Shown here piece after piece: positions 8,151-16,991 of a stretch of DNA of 64,000 bases (position 1 is its first letter; every line of letters starts with the position of its first letter). Source of the stretch: an uncultured Christensenellaceae bacterium (lineage in GTDB: Bacteria; Bacillota; Clostridia; Christensenellales; Borkfalkiaceae). Below the pieces are notes generated by a model that was not told where the DNA came from, made no database searches, and saw nothing but the letters and a program-made list of their open reading frames with translations. Position numbers and translations under genes: made by a program. Where the stretch lies: assembly GCA_910586655.1 (NCBI GenBank), contig CAJUIR010000003.1, positions 62,001-126,000 on the forward strand. Direction: 5' to 3'.

Positions 8151-9263
8151 ATGATAAAGATTTCGCTGATCGGCTGTACGGGAAGTATCGGCAAACAAAC
8201 CGCCGAAATCGTACGCAAACACAAAGAGGAATTTTGTTTTACCGCGCTTGCCTGCGGGCGGAATGCGGAGGGGCTTACCGCGCTTTGCAGCGAGTTCCGT
8301 CCTTCTGTCGCTGATTGCAAAACAGAGGATGTTTCGCTGCCTTCGGGAGTAAAAAAAGCGCAATCGACGGAAGAATTGTTTACGGATTGCGACGTTGCGC
8401 TCATCGCGGCAGGCGGATTCGAAGGGCTTTCTTATACGTTATCCGCCATCCGCGCGGGGAAAAAAGTCGCGCTTGCAAACAAAGAATCCCTCGTATGCGG
8501 CGGCGAAATCGTACTTGCCGAAGCAAAAAAATACGGCGTCGAACTCGTCCCCGTAGACAGCGAACATTCCGCTATTTTTCAAGCGCTGTCCTTTCGCAGA
8601 GATACGGCTTTTTCTAAGTTGGTGCTTACGGCAAGCGGCGGTCCGTTTTTGCACTGTTCCAAAGAACAGATCGCGCGCGTGACCGCGAAAGACGCGCTCA
8701 AACATCCCACGTGGAGCATGGGCGCGAAAATCACGATCGACAGCGCGACACTGCTCAACAAAGGGTACGAAATCATCGAGGCAAAGTGGCTTTACGGCGC
8801 AGAATATTCGCAGATCGAGGCGGTCGTCCATCCCGAGAGCATCGTTCATTCGCTCGTTTATTTTGCGGACGGCGCGGCAGTTGCGCAACTGGGATACCCC
8901 GATATGCGCGTTCCCATTCAACTTGCGCTCACCTATCCGCAAAGGCTTGCCTGCTGCGAGTTTCTCGATCTGGAAAAAATCGGCGTGTTGCATTTTGAGC
9001 GGCTTCCCAAAGAAAAATTTCCCTGTTTCGCGCTTGCGCTCGGCGCGGGGGAAGCGGGCGGAACGTGTCCGACCGTTCTGAACGGCGCGGCGGAAATCGC
9101 CGTCCGCGCATTCTTAGAGGGGCGTATATCCTTTCCGCAAATCGCGGAAACTATTGAGGACGCATTAAACCGTATTCCCAAAGAGGCGGCAGATTCTTAC
9201 GGATCGCTCGCCGACGCAGACCGTCTGGCGCGGGATACGGCGCGTAAATTCATTTATGGCTAA
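8151..9263 (+). CDS. dxr: 1-deoxy-D-xylulose 5-phosphate reductoisomerase
   Basis: Converts DXP to 2-C-methyl-D-erythritol 4-phosphate with NADPH, the committed step of the MEP isoprenoid pathway that feeds UppS. The N-terminal Rossmann segment IGCTGSIGKQT at residues 6-16 binds NADPH. The metal-binding PVDSEHSAIFQ and the catalytic-loop WSMGAKITIDSATLLNKG segments are intact. The 370 residues are slightly short for the family. The ribosome-binding site is weak (GTGAAGA). The gene overlaps rseP by eight bases. Confidence 0.97.
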   Translation: MIKISLIGCTGSIGKQTAEIVRKHKEEFCFTALACGRNAEGLTALCSEFRPSVADCKTEDVSLPSGVKKAQSTEELFTDCDVALIAAGGFEGLSYTLSAIRAGKKVALANKESLVCGGEIVLAEAKKYGVELVPVDSEHSAIFQALSFRRDTAFSKLVLTASGGPFLHCSKEQIARVTAKDALKHPTWSMGAKITIDSATLLNKGYEIIEAKWLYGAEYSQIEAVVHPESIVHSLVYFADGAAVAQLGYPDMRVPIQLALTYPQRLACCEFLDLEKIGVLHFERLPKEKFPCFALALGAGEAGGTCPTVLNGAAEIAVRAFLEGRISFPQIAETIEDALNRIPKEAADSYGSLADADRLARDTARKFIYG

Positions 9264-10590
9264 TCAGATTTTAAGCGTTTGGGGCACGATCGGCTCCGTC
9301 GTACTTGCGATTTTTATTCTTCTCGTCATGATCACCGTTCACGAGTTCGGTCATTATCTGGCGGGAAAAATTTTGCGTTTCAAAATCGATGAGTTTTCCA
9401 TCGGGTTCGGTCCTGCGTTGTTCAAACACAAGAGCAAAAAGTCAGGGGAAGTTTTTGCACTTCGCCTGATCCCGCTCGGCGGTTTTTGCGCGTTTGCAGG
9501 AGAGGACGGACTGGACGAGGGAAAAGAGGAAGGGAGAAACTTGCCCGAACCGTTCGGCGAGGAGTTTGCCGCTCCTTGCGAATCCGATCCGGAAAAGATG
9601 CAAGAGCATACTTTGGAAAAATCGAAAGCCGAAGAACTGCCCACGGAAAATAAAACCGACGCAGACGGAAAGCGTAAGCGAAAGCCGAAAAAAGAAAAGG
9701 GATATTTTACCGAAAAGAAACCTTGGCAGCGGATCATCGTGCTGGTTGCCGGCGCGTTGATGAATTATGTGCTTGCGGTATTTTTGATCATCGTCTGCTT
9801 TTTTGCCTACGGACAGACCATGACGGCGGTCTACACGGCGGAAAAAACGGATGAAATCCCCGCAGAATTTTGTCTGCAAGACAAGGATATCCTTCTCAAA
9901 GCCGACGGAAAAAGTATCTATCTGACGACGGATATTGCCCGCGCCGTTAACGGCAAGAAAGCGGGGGACAAAGTAAAATTTCTGATCTCGCGCGTGATCG
10001 AAACCGTCACGGAAGTAGATCCCGAGACGGGAGAAGAAAAATTTGTCAAGAATATCCGCGAAGAAATGACCGTGGAGGTCATGCTGCGCTGCGACGTAAA
10101 AGTAAAAAACAGCGCCGATCTGGACGCCGTATGGAAAGCGATCGGCGTAGAGTATTCGGAGGAACACGGCGGTTTTATGCTCGCGAGTTCTTCGTACCGT
10201 TTCGGATTTTTCGAAACGCTCGGACGTTCGTTTCTGTATTCGTTCAAAATTGCCGGTTCGATTTTCAAGATCATCGGCGAACTTCTGACGGGCAACCTCG
10301 GCATTACCGCGTTGGGCGGTCCCGTGACGACCATTGCCATGACGTCGCAAGTCGCGTCTGCAAGTTTCCGCGGATTCCTCGAAATCGCGGGTTTTATCGG
10401 CGTAAACCTCGCCGTATTCAACCTGCTGCCCATTCCCGCGCTGGATGGCAGTAAAGTCGTGTTTACGGTGATCGAATGGATCAGGAAAAAGCCGCTCAGC
10501 AGGAAGGTGGAAGCAGTGATTCATGCCGTCGGTTTCGTGTTGCTTCTCGGCTTTGCCGTAATGGTCGATATCCTGCAATTTGTGTTATAA
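9256..10590 (+). CDS. rseP: Site-2 membrane metalloprotease RseP/RasP
   Basis: Intramembrane zinc protease that cleaves anti-sigma factors and leftover signal peptides. The zinc motif HEFGH lies at residues 29-33 in the first membrane segment. The C-terminal partner motif NLLPIPALDG has Asp397. A PDZ-like region lies between, and there are about four membrane segments. Unusually, a highly charged, glutamate- and lysine-rich insert of about 60 residues (roughly 85-150) separates the GEDG segment from KPWQRIIVLVAGALMN. It is the last gene of the rpsB run and ends at a bidirectional terminator. Confidence 0.95.
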   Translation: MANQILSVWGTIGSVVLAIFILLVMITVHEFGHYLAGKILRFKIDEFSIGFGPALFKHKSKKSGEVFALRLIPLGGFCAFAGEDGLDEGKEEGRNLPEPFGEEFAAPCESDPEKMQEHTLEKSKAEELPTENKTDADGKRKRKPKKEKGYFTEKKPWQRIIVLVAGALMNYVLAVFLIIVCFFAYGQTMTAVYTAEKTDEIPAEFCLQDKDILLKADGKSIYLTTDIARAVNGKKAGDKVKFLISRVIETVTEVDPETGEEKFVKNIREEMTVEVMLRCDVKVKNSADLDAVWKAIGVEYSEEHGGFMLASSSYRFGFFETLGRSFLYSFKIAGSIFKIIGELLTGNLGITALGGPVTTIAMTSQVASASFRGFLEIAGFIGVNLAVFNLLPIPALDGSKVVFTVIEWIRKKPLSRKVEAVIHAVGFVLLLGFAVMVDILQFVL

Positions 10591-10610
10591 ACTATCGGAA
10601 TGTTAAAAAA

Positions 10611-10634
10611 ACGCCGCAAAGCGGCGTTTTTTTA
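10611..10634. terminator. Bidirectional terminator between rseP and thiT
   Basis: ACGCCGC-AAA-GCGGCGT has A and T runs on its two sides, so it can terminate both the rightward rseP and the leftward thiT transcripts. Confidence 0.85.
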
Positions 10635-11432
10635 TTCCTGTTGATTCGTGGTATCGTTCGGTTCCCGCGTCCGATCGGAAGGCTCAGTCGTTTCCGTTTC
10701 CGCCGTCGGGCAGATATTTTCTTTAGCGGCGGACTTTTTTTCTCTCGGCTTGATTAACGCAGTCAGTTTTTCCAACACTTTGGTTTTCGCAAGAACGTAC
10801 ATGACGATTGTTGCGATCGCGCAATCGGCAGGGACATATACGCTTTGATAGATGAACGAGTAGACGAACGCGTTTGAAAGCGCCCAATCGGGCAGATCGA
10901 CCCAAACGGCGTCCTGCATAAAATAAATCACGCCCGAAATCAAATGAAACATAAACCGAAGGATAAAAACGAATATCGTGCCGAGCACAACGTTAAACGT
11001 TGTTTTTTTCGTAAATTTTTTGGCGATGCCCATGATTCCGATGGAAGCAAAAGCGAGCAGATAATCCAGAATAAACGTAAAAGGCGTTAAGATATAGGGT
11101 CCGGAAATAAAGTTCAGAAGCCCGAACATCAATCCCATGATCAATCCGTCGACGACGCCGTACACGTAGGCGTAAATGAGGACGGGCACGAAACTTGCAA
11201 GCGTGATCGAACCGCCGAGCGGCAAAGGTGAAATTTTAACGTAAGAGAGCGCGAACGAAAGTCCGAGTGTCAGTCCCGCCGCCGCGATATGTTTGGCGTC
11301 GTATCGTTTTTTCTTACCTTTGAAGCAGATGAGCGCGATGATCCCGAGCAGCAGAAATACCGCGCCGAGGGAAACCCATTTTACGATTTCCGTTGTGTGT
11401 TCGCTTACGTCCAGAAGAGAACCGAGTAACAT
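10632..11432 (-). CDS. thiT: ECF-type thiamine transporter substrate-binding subunit ThiT
   Basis: S component that binds thiamine and works with a shared EcfA/EcfA'/EcfT module. The core (about residues 45-225) has six hydrophobic segments typical of ThiT, including the GGSITLASFVPVLIYAYVYG region. The assignment is supported by a TPP riboswitch and terminator directly upstream. At 266 residues it is longer than usual: an extra N-terminal membrane segment precedes the core and a hydrophilic Thr/Glu-rich tail of about 40 residues follows. AGGAGGT precedes the ATG. No EcfAT genes lie in the window. Confidence 0.9.
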   Translation of the reverse strand: MLLGSLLDVSEHTTEIVKWVSLGAVFLLLGIIALICFKGKKKRYDAKHIAAAGLTLGLSFALSYVKISPLPLGGSITLASFVPVLIYAYVYGVVDGLIMGLMFGLLNFISGPYILTPFTFILDYLLAFASIGIMGIAKKFTKKTTFNVVLGTIFVFILRFMFHLISGVIYFMQDAVWVDLPDWALSNAFVYSFIYQSVYVPADCAIATIVMYVLAKTKVLEKLTALIKPREKKSAAKENICPTAETETTEPSDRTREPNDTTNQQE

Positions 11433-11473
11433 AAAAACCTCCTGAAATGTTTGAGTTACCCGTTTTTGAAGCG

Positions 11474-11510
11474 TAAAAAAACGCCCGCGGCAAAATATGT
11501 TGCGCGGGCG
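11474..11510 (-). terminator. Riboswitch-linked terminator upstream of thiT
   Basis: Read on the minus strand, CGCCCGCG and CGCGGGCG form an 8-bp GC-rich stem followed by seven T residues. It lies between the TPP aptamer and the thiT ribosome-binding site, the expected place for ligand-dependent termination. Confidence 0.85.
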
Positions 11511-11517
11511 GAAAAAC

Positions 11518-11603
11518 TCCTGTCAATCCTGTACTTTCGTTCAAGTATTACCTTGTCCGATTCAAATGGTATCATCTCAGCCTTTTACGGCACCCACGAC
11601 GGA
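11518..11603 (-). promoter_or_regulatory. TPP riboswitch (THI element)
   Basis: On the minus strand the aptamer hallmarks appear in order: GGGTGC, GGCTGAGATGATACC, then TCGGACAAGGTAATAC and a closing ACAGGA segment. Outer bases TCC-GTC and GAC-A-GGA pair as P1. It sits between the thiT promoter and a terminator, so thiamine pyrophosphate should switch transcription of thiT off. Confidence 0.93.
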
Positions 11604-11620
11604 TAATTCAATTATATATA

Positions 11621-11649
11621 ATTATATTCTGATTTTTCGGATAAGTCAA
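11621..11649 (-). promoter_or_regulatory. thiT promoter
   Basis: Minus-strand TTGACT at 11649-11644 and TATAAT at 11626-11621 with a 17-base spacer. Its -35 box directly abuts the -35 box of the opposite promoter. Confidence 0.8.
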
Positions 11650-11678
11650 TTGTTTTTTGACGGAAAATGTTGTATAAT
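11650..11678 (+). promoter_or_regulatory. yfbR promoter
   Basis: TTGTTT at 11650-11655, 17-base spacer, TATAAT at 11673-11678. It is placed back to back with the thiT promoter. Confidence 0.7.
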
Positions 11679-11755
11679 CTATTTGAATTTTATTCTCAAA
11701 TAATTAAACATCAATGCGCGGGAAATCGGAATGAAAACCTGCGGAAGGAGCCGAT

Positions 11756-12337
11756 ATGGAAAAATTTTATGCTTATATGGACCGAATGAAGTTTATCAAA
11801 CGCTGGCAACTGATGCGTTCCACGCGCGAAGAAAATATTATGGAACATTCGCAGTCGGTAGCCGTTTTGACGCATGCGCTTGCGGTCATCGAAAACAGCG
11901 TATACGGCGGTCGGATCGACGCCGAAAAAGCGGTGCTGTATGCGTTATACCACGAAGTGAGCGAAGTGATGACGGGGGATCTACCCACACCGGTCAAATA
12001 TTACAATCAACAGATCCACGGAGAGTATGAAAAACTGGAAACGCTTGCCGTGGAAAAGATTGCAAACACTCTGCCCGATGAGATGAAAAAAGAACTGTTA
12101 CCCTATTTGTCTGCGAAGAAAGATTCGGAAGAATATAAAATCGTGAAAGCGGCGGATAAACTTTCTGCTTACATAAAATGTTTGGAAGAGTTGCGTTCGG
12201 GGAATAACGAATTTATACAGGCGAAGCATACGATCGGAAAGTCGCTTGCGGAGATGAAACTTTCTTGCGTCGATTATTTCTTCGAACATTTTATTTCCGC
12301 ATTTTCGTTAACGCTTGACGAGTTAGAGGGATTATAA
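11756..12337 (+). CDS. yfbR: YfbR-type HD-domain 5'-deoxynucleotidase
   Basis: Hydrolyses dNMPs to deoxynucleosides. The 193 residues align along the whole length with the E. coli enzyme as I recall it: the IMEHS segment with His31, TGDLPTPVKYY, and the ADKLSAYIKCLEEL segment with the distal metal-ligand Asp. The residue after the second histidine (66-67) is Glu instead of the expected Asp, so the HD pair reads HE; this conservative change at a metal ligand is unusual. GGAAGGAG precedes the ATG. The MFS gene follows after seven bases. Confidence 0.88.
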   Translation: MEKFYAYMDRMKFIKRWQLMRSTREENIMEHSQSVAVLTHALAVIENSVYGGRIDAEKAVLYALYHEVSEVMTGDLPTPVKYYNQQIHGEYEKLETLAVEKIANTLPDEMKKELLPYLSAKKDSEEYKIVKAADKLSAYIKCLEELRSGNNEFIQAKHTIGKSLAEMKLSCVDYFFEHFISAFSLTLDELEGL

Positions 12338-12344
12338 TATAGGG

Positions 12345-13586
12345 ATGTTAAAAAGTTACCGCCATACCAAAGCGGCTTGTTATACCGGATACGTCACGCA
12401 GGCAATCGTCAATAATCTTGCGCCGTTGTTATTTTTAATCTTCCGCAATTTGCTGGGGATCTCGCTTGCCGAAGTCACGGTTCTCGTGACCGTAAATTTT
12501 TCCGCGCAATTGATTGTCGATTGCGCGTTTGCAAAACTTGCCGATAAAATCGGTTACAGAACATGTTTGGTAGGGGCGCATTTTTTTGCCGCAGCAGGAC
12601 TGTTGGGCATGGCGTTTCTGCCTAAGATCATGCCCGATAAATTTGCCGCGCTGCTCGTTTCCATCATCATAAGCGCAATCGGAAGCGGTCTCATCGAAGT
12701 GCTGATCAGCCCGACCGTCGAAGCATGTCCCGCTAAAAACAAGACGGCGCAAATGAGTTTGCTTCACTCCTATTATTGCTGGGGTGCGGCGGCAGTCATT
12801 TCGCTCACCACACTGTTTTTGTTTGCATGCGGCGAGCAATTATGGTGGGTGATTCCCATCGTTTGGGCGGCGCTTCCGCTTGTTAACGCCGTCTATTTTC
12901 TGTTCGTACCGATTCCGACATTGGCAGAAGAAGGGCGCGGAATGCCCATGAAACGGCTTTTTGCGACGAAGAGGTTCTGGATCCTGTTCGCGCTGATGAT
13001 GCTGGGCGGCGCGGCGGAACTTGCCATGAGTCAATGGGCGTCGCTCTTTGCCGAAAACGGTCTCGGCGTGTCCAAAGCCGTGGGCGATTTGACGGGACCT
13101 TGTCTGTTCGCGCTGTTGATGGGACTGGCAAGACTGTTGTTTTCGCGCATCGGAAAACATTTGAGGCTCTTTTTGGCACTGTCCGGCGCGCTGTGCGCGG
13201 GGTGTTATCTCATCGTCTGGTTGGTACCCGTGCAGGCGGTTGCGCTCGCAGGGTGCGCGCTGTGCGGCTTTTCGACGGGCATTTTCTGGCCCGGGGTGTT
13301 CAGCCTCGCTACGCAGCAAATTCCAAAGGGCGGGACGTCGATGTTTGCCATGCTTTCCATGGCGGGGGATATCGGCTGTACGGCGGGTCCGAGTATTGTG
13401 GGCGCGTGCGCCGACGCATTCGGCGGAGACGTCAGAACGGGGCTTGCGTTCGGTTTGATGTTTCCCGTGCTGTTTTTGCTGATGCTGCTTTGTACGTTGA
13501 AAACCAAAAAACCTGCTCTTATGCAAGAAGCGCCGCAGGAACCTTGTCAGGAATCAATGCCCGATCAAGAAGAAAAATCCGTCTGA
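12345..13586 (+). CDS. Major facilitator superfamily transporter
   Basis: The 413-residue protein has about twelve hydrophobic segments in two halves joined by a short hydrophilic loop near residue 195 (EEGRGMPMKRLF). It also has the DRxG-like ADKIGYR motif after the second segment (about residues 66-72). The C-terminal hydrophilic tail is rich in Glu and Gln. It resembles FucP/fucose-type or sugar-efflux MFS permeases, but the substrate cannot be read from the sequence. It lies seven bases behind yfbR, suggesting one transcript. The stop codon lies inside the terminator hairpin. Confidence 0.85.
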   Translation: MLKSYRHTKAACYTGYVTQAIVNNLAPLLFLIFRNLLGISLAEVTVLVTVNFSAQLIVDCAFAKLADKIGYRTCLVGAHFFAAAGLLGMAFLPKIMPDKFAALLVSIIISAIGSGLIEVLISPTVEACPAKNKTAQMSLLHSYYCWGAAAVISLTTLFLFACGEQLWWVIPIVWAALPLVNAVYFLFVPIPTLAEEGRGMPMKRLFATKRFWILFALMMLGGAAELAMSQWASLFAENGLGVSKAVGDLTGPCLFALLMGLARLLFSRIGKHLRLFLALSGALCAGCYLIVWLVPVQAVALAGCALCGFSTGIFWPGVFSLATQQIPKGGTSMFAMLSMAGDIGCTAGPSIVGACADAFGGDVRTGLAFGLMFPVLFLLMLLCTLKTKKPALMQEAPQEPCQESMPDQEEKSV

Positions 13587-13602
13587 AAAGACGGATTTTT
13601 TT
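13573..13602 (+). terminator. Intrinsic terminator overlapping the MFS stop codon
   Basis: ATCCGTC and GACGGAT form a 7-bp stem with flanking A and T runs, so it may also serve the minus-strand mnmG transcript. Confidence 0.8.
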
Positions 13603-13655
13603 GCTCGGTATGATTTTTAACTTTGAACGGTTTGATTCCGAAATACAAATCGCGG

Positions 13656-15521
13656 TTATTTTTTTAAACTTAAATAAATCATCAAAACGGCGACGTCGGC
13701 GGGGTTCACGCCCGAAATGCGTTCGGCTTGTCCTAAGTTTAAGGGGCGCACGCGCTGTAATTTTTCGCGCGCCTCCAAACGCAGGCCTTCGATTTTTTCG
13801 TAATCGATGTCAGCGGGAAGCGGCTTTTCTTCCATTTTCTTTGCCCGCTCGATCTGTTCGGCACTCTGTTTTAAATAGCCCGCATATCGGATCTCCGTTT
13901 CGCAACTTAACGCGGCGTCGCGGGGGAGATCGCGCAAAATGCCGAAGGTTTCAATGAGGCTTGAAAGGGGAATGCCGCGGCGCAACAAGTCTGCGTAAGT
14001 GACGCCTGCTTTCAGCGGTTCGCCGCCTGCCGCCTGTACGAGCGCGTCCGCCATTTTTTGCTCGGCACGCGAGTTTAACAGCGTCAGCGTTTTTTCGCGT
14101 AATTTTTTGCTGGAAAGATATTTTTGATACCGTTCTTCCGAAACAAGTCCGCAATCGTACCCGATCTGCGTAAGCCGTATCTCGGCGTTATCCTGTCGGA
14201 GCGAAAGACGGAATTCCGCGCGCGAAGTCATCATGCGGTAGGGTTCGTCGGTGCCTTTTGTCACCAGATCGTCGATCAAAACGCCGATATAGGCTTGATC
14301 GCGCCGTAAGACCAACGGAGATTTTCCGCGCAGTTTGAGCGAGGCGTTTAACCCTGCGATCAGCCCCTGCGCCGCCGCCTCTTCGTAGCCGCTGGTGCCG
14401 TTGATCTGTCCCGCCGTGTAAAGCCCGTCTACTTTTTTAAATTCCAGTGTGGGCAGTACGTCCAGCGTATCGATGCAGTCGTATTCGATGGCGTAGGCGT
14501 AGCGGACGATCTCGCAGTGTTCCAGACCTTCCACCGTGCGGTACATTTGTTTTTGCAAATCGTGCGGGAGAGAGGTCGAAAGTCCCTGAACGTAAATTTC
14601 CGTCGTATCTGCGCCTTCGGGTTCCAGAAAGAGTTGATGGCGTTCCTTTTCTCGGAAGCGCACGACTTTGGTTTCGATCGAAGGACAGTATCTCGGTCCT
14701 GTCGAAGAAATTTGTCCGTTATAAAGGGGCGCGCGTTCGAGATTATCAAGAATCAACCGATGCGTTTCCCGGTTGGTATAGGCAAGGTAGCAAGGCGTTT
14801 GTTCTTTTATACTCGGAACGCGGTCGTTTAAAAACGAAAAAGGGAATACCTCTTCTCCTTCCTGTACGGGCAGGCGCGCAAAATCTACCGTTCTGCCGTC
14901 CAGACGGGCAGGCGTGCCCGTTTTAAAGCGTCTGATACGGTAGCCGAGTTCGGCTAAGTTACGGGTGAGAAGAGTTGCGTTGGAAAATCCGTTGGGACCG
15001 CTGTCTGTTTCCGTTTCGCCCGTGATCGTTTTGGAGTTGAGATATACGCCTGTTGCGACGATCGCCGCGCGGCAGGTGAAAATTCCGCCGTATGCGGTTT
15101 TAACGCCCATGACCTGTCCGTTTTCCGTCAGGATTTCCGCCGCCTCGCCTTGCACGATGCGCAGATTTTCGGTATGTTCGAGCACGCATTTCATCTCACG
15201 GTGATAGGCGTTTTTATCCGTTTGCGCACGGAGTGACTGTACCGCCGCTCCCTTGCCCTCGTTGAGCATTCGGTATTGGAGCGCGCATCGGTCGGCATTC
15301 AATCCCATTTCGCCGCCCAGTGCGTCGATTTCGCGTACTAAATGCCCCTTCGCCGTTCCGCCGACGGAGGGGTTGCAGGGCATAAAGCCGATACTGTCTA
15401 AATTTAGGGTGAGCATCACCGTTTTCAGACCCGTCCGTGCAAGCGCTAACGCGGCTTCGCAGCCCGCGTGACCTGCTCCGACGACGACGGCGTCACAAAC
15501 CCCTTCTGTAAAAGTTTGCAT
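13656..15521 (-). CDS. mnmG: tRNA uridine-34 5-carboxymethylaminomethyl modification enzyme MnmG (GidA)
   Basis: FAD-dependent partner of MnmE that installs the cmnm group on U34 of tRNAs decoding NNA/NNG codons. The FAD-binding GAGHAGCEAA motif lies at about residues 16-25. The family segments CNPSVGGTAKGHLVREIDALGG and GTSGYEEAAAQG are intact. The length of 621 residues and the C-terminal helical MnmE-binding region ending in GVNPADVAVLMIYL are typical. It is encoded directly behind dnaA (stop and start share one base). MnmE is not in the window. Confidence 0.97.
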   Translation of the reverse strand: MQTFTEGVCDAVVVGAGHAGCEAALALARTGLKTVMLTLNLDSIGFMPCNPSVGGTAKGHLVREIDALGGEMGLNADRCALQYRMLNEGKGAAVQSLRAQTDKNAYHREMKCVLEHTENLRIVQGEAAEILTENGQVMGVKTAYGGIFTCRAAIVATGVYLNSKTITGETETDSGPNGFSNATLLTRNLAELGYRIRRFKTGTPARLDGRTVDFARLPVQEGEEVFPFSFLNDRVPSIKEQTPCYLAYTNRETHRLILDNLERAPLYNGQISSTGPRYCPSIETKVVRFREKERHQLFLEPEGADTTEIYVQGLSTSLPHDLQKQMYRTVEGLEHCEIVRYAYAIEYDCIDTLDVLPTLEFKKVDGLYTAGQINGTSGYEEAAAQGLIAGLNASLKLRGKSPLVLRRDQAYIGVLIDDLVTKGTDEPYRMMTSRAEFRLSLRQDNAEIRLTQIGYDCGLVSEERYQKYLSSKKLREKTLTLLNSRAEQKMADALVQAAGGEPLKAGVTYADLLRRGIPLSSLIETFGILRDLPRDAALSCETEIRYAGYLKQSAEQIERAKKMEEKPLPADIDYEKIEGLRLEAREKLQRVRPLNLGQAERISGVNPADVAVLMIYLSLKK

Positions 15522-16861
15522 TATTGTTTGAGAACGACGCTTTTAATGTCGTTTACTTCTTTTAAAATGGTATCGTTCACGCGCATCAGATCCGCGACTT
15601 TATCGCGCGCATAGATGATGGTGGAGTGATCTCTGCCGCCCATTTCTTTGCCTACGGTCACGAGCGGAAGCGAGAGCATATCGCACAAAAGATAGACGCA
15701 GATCTGCCGCGCGCGCACGATTTCATGCCGTTTGTTTTTGCCGATCAATTCCTCTTTGGTGATGGAAAAATGAGCGCACGTTGCATGGATAATGGTTTCC
15801 GCCGAAATCTGTTCGGGTTCTTCCGCGTTGATGGATTCTTGCAGCGCGGTGGCGGCAAGCGAAAGAGAAATGGGTTCTTCGTGCAGTTTACTTGCGAAGA
15901 TGACAGTGTTCAACCGACCTTCGAGCGTGCGCACGTTGTTATCGGTATTTTTGACGAGGAACGCCAGAACGTCGTCGGGTACGACCATCTTTTTTTCCAA
16001 TGCTTTGCGCTTTAAAATCGCGATTTTCGTTTCAATGTCGGGCGGCTGAATGTCTGCGATCAGACCGCCTTCGAAGCGTGTGCGTAGCCGCTCTTCCAGC
16101 GTTTTCAGTTCCTTGGCGGGACAGTCCGAAGAAACAACGATTTGTTTGTGTTGGGTAAAAAGTTCGTTAAACGTATGGAAAAACGCTTCCTGTACGCCCG
16201 CGCCTTTCCAGAACTGAATGTCGTCGATGATGAGTACGTCTACGTTGCGGTAGCGGTTGCGGAACCGTGCCTCGGTATCCCTGCCGCCGTGTTTGGAAAA
16301 CATGCTGTCGACGTATTCGTTCAAAAAAGTTTCGCTTGTCGTATAAAGCACTTTCAAAGAAGGCTTTTTTTCGGCGATTTCGTTTGCGATCGCCTGCAAT
16401 AAGTGCGTTTTTCCCAGCCCCGAACCGCCGTAGATATAGAGGGGGTTGAAGTTCTCGCCGGGGGCTTGAGCAACCGATTTTGCCGCCGCAAGCACAAATT
16501 TATTGGAAGTACCTTCTACGAACGAATCGAACGTATAACGTTTATCGAGGATGACGTGCTGCTCTTCCACTGCGTCGGGCAGTTCGTTGAGCGTGTACGT
16601 TTTGCTTCCTTCCACGATGATTGCAACATCGGAAAGACCCACGTCGGCGGAAGCGACCGCTTCGCGCAGTTTATCGAGGTGGTGCGTGACGACCACGTTC
16701 GCGCCCTGTTCGGTCACGGCTTGCAACACGATTTTACGGTTGACGACGTCTACGGGCGTGAGCGATTCCACGAAAGTGGAATAGGAAATGGGATTGATCA
16801 GTTTTTCCGCGCGCTCTTTGATTTTCGTCCATAGGACTTCGAGTTGAGTAATTTCCGCCAT
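15521..16861 (-). CDS. dnaA: Chromosomal replication initiator protein DnaA
   Basis: Binds DnaA boxes and melts the origin. Domain I covers about residues 1-85. The AAA core has Walker A GGSGLGKT at 145-152 and a Walker B LIIDDIQF segment. Domain IV has the DNA-binding signature GRDHSTIIYARDKV near the end. The 446 residues are typical. Its usual partner dnaN is absent: recF lies divergently on the other side of a 130-base spacer, and mnmG follows on the same strand. I see no cluster of TTATCCACA-type boxes in the spacer, so the spacer need not be the origin. Confidence 0.98.
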   Translation of the reverse strand: MAEITQLEVLWTKIKERAEKLINPISYSTFVESLTPVDVVNRKIVLQAVTEQGANVVVTHHLDKLREAVASADVGLSDVAIIVEGSKTYTLNELPDAVEEQHVILDKRYTFDSFVEGTSNKFVLAAAKSVAQAPGENFNPLYIYGGSGLGKTHLLQAIANEIAEKKPSLKVLYTTSETFLNEYVDSMFSKHGGRDTEARFRNRYRNVDVLIIDDIQFWKGAGVQEAFFHTFNELFTQHKQIVVSSDCPAKELKTLEERLRTRFEGGLIADIQPPDIETKIAILKRKALEKKMVVPDDVLAFLVKNTDNNVRTLEGRLNTVIFASKLHEEPISLSLAATALQESINAEEPEQISAETIIHATCAHFSITKEELIGKNKRHEIVRARQICVYLLCDMLSLPLVTVGKEMGGRDHSTIIYARDKVADLMRVNDTILKEVNDIKSVVLKQ

Positions 16862-16901
16862 TTTATCCTCGCAAACGCTTTCTCTTTTTTTTCGGATTTG
16901 G

Positions 16902-16946
16902 TATAATCAAATAAAAGCGTTCGTATGTTTGTTCCTTTTCATTATA
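16902..16946. promoter_or_regulatory. Face-to-face dnaA and recF -10 boxes
   Basis: TATAAT at 16902-16907 reads toward recF. The reverse complement of ATTATA at 16941-16946 reads toward dnaA. If both are used, the 5' ends of the two messages overlap by about 20 bases. Neither has a good -35 box, so this is tentative. Confidence 0.4.
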
Positions 16947-16991
16947 GTACAAAACGACCGAAAAGAAAAGTGTTTTTGCGGAAATTTCCCT

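Noticed and set aside
16862..16991. Replication origin between dnaA and recF
   Set aside because: The position is suggestive, but no DnaA-box cluster or AT-rich unwinding element is visible in the 130 bases.
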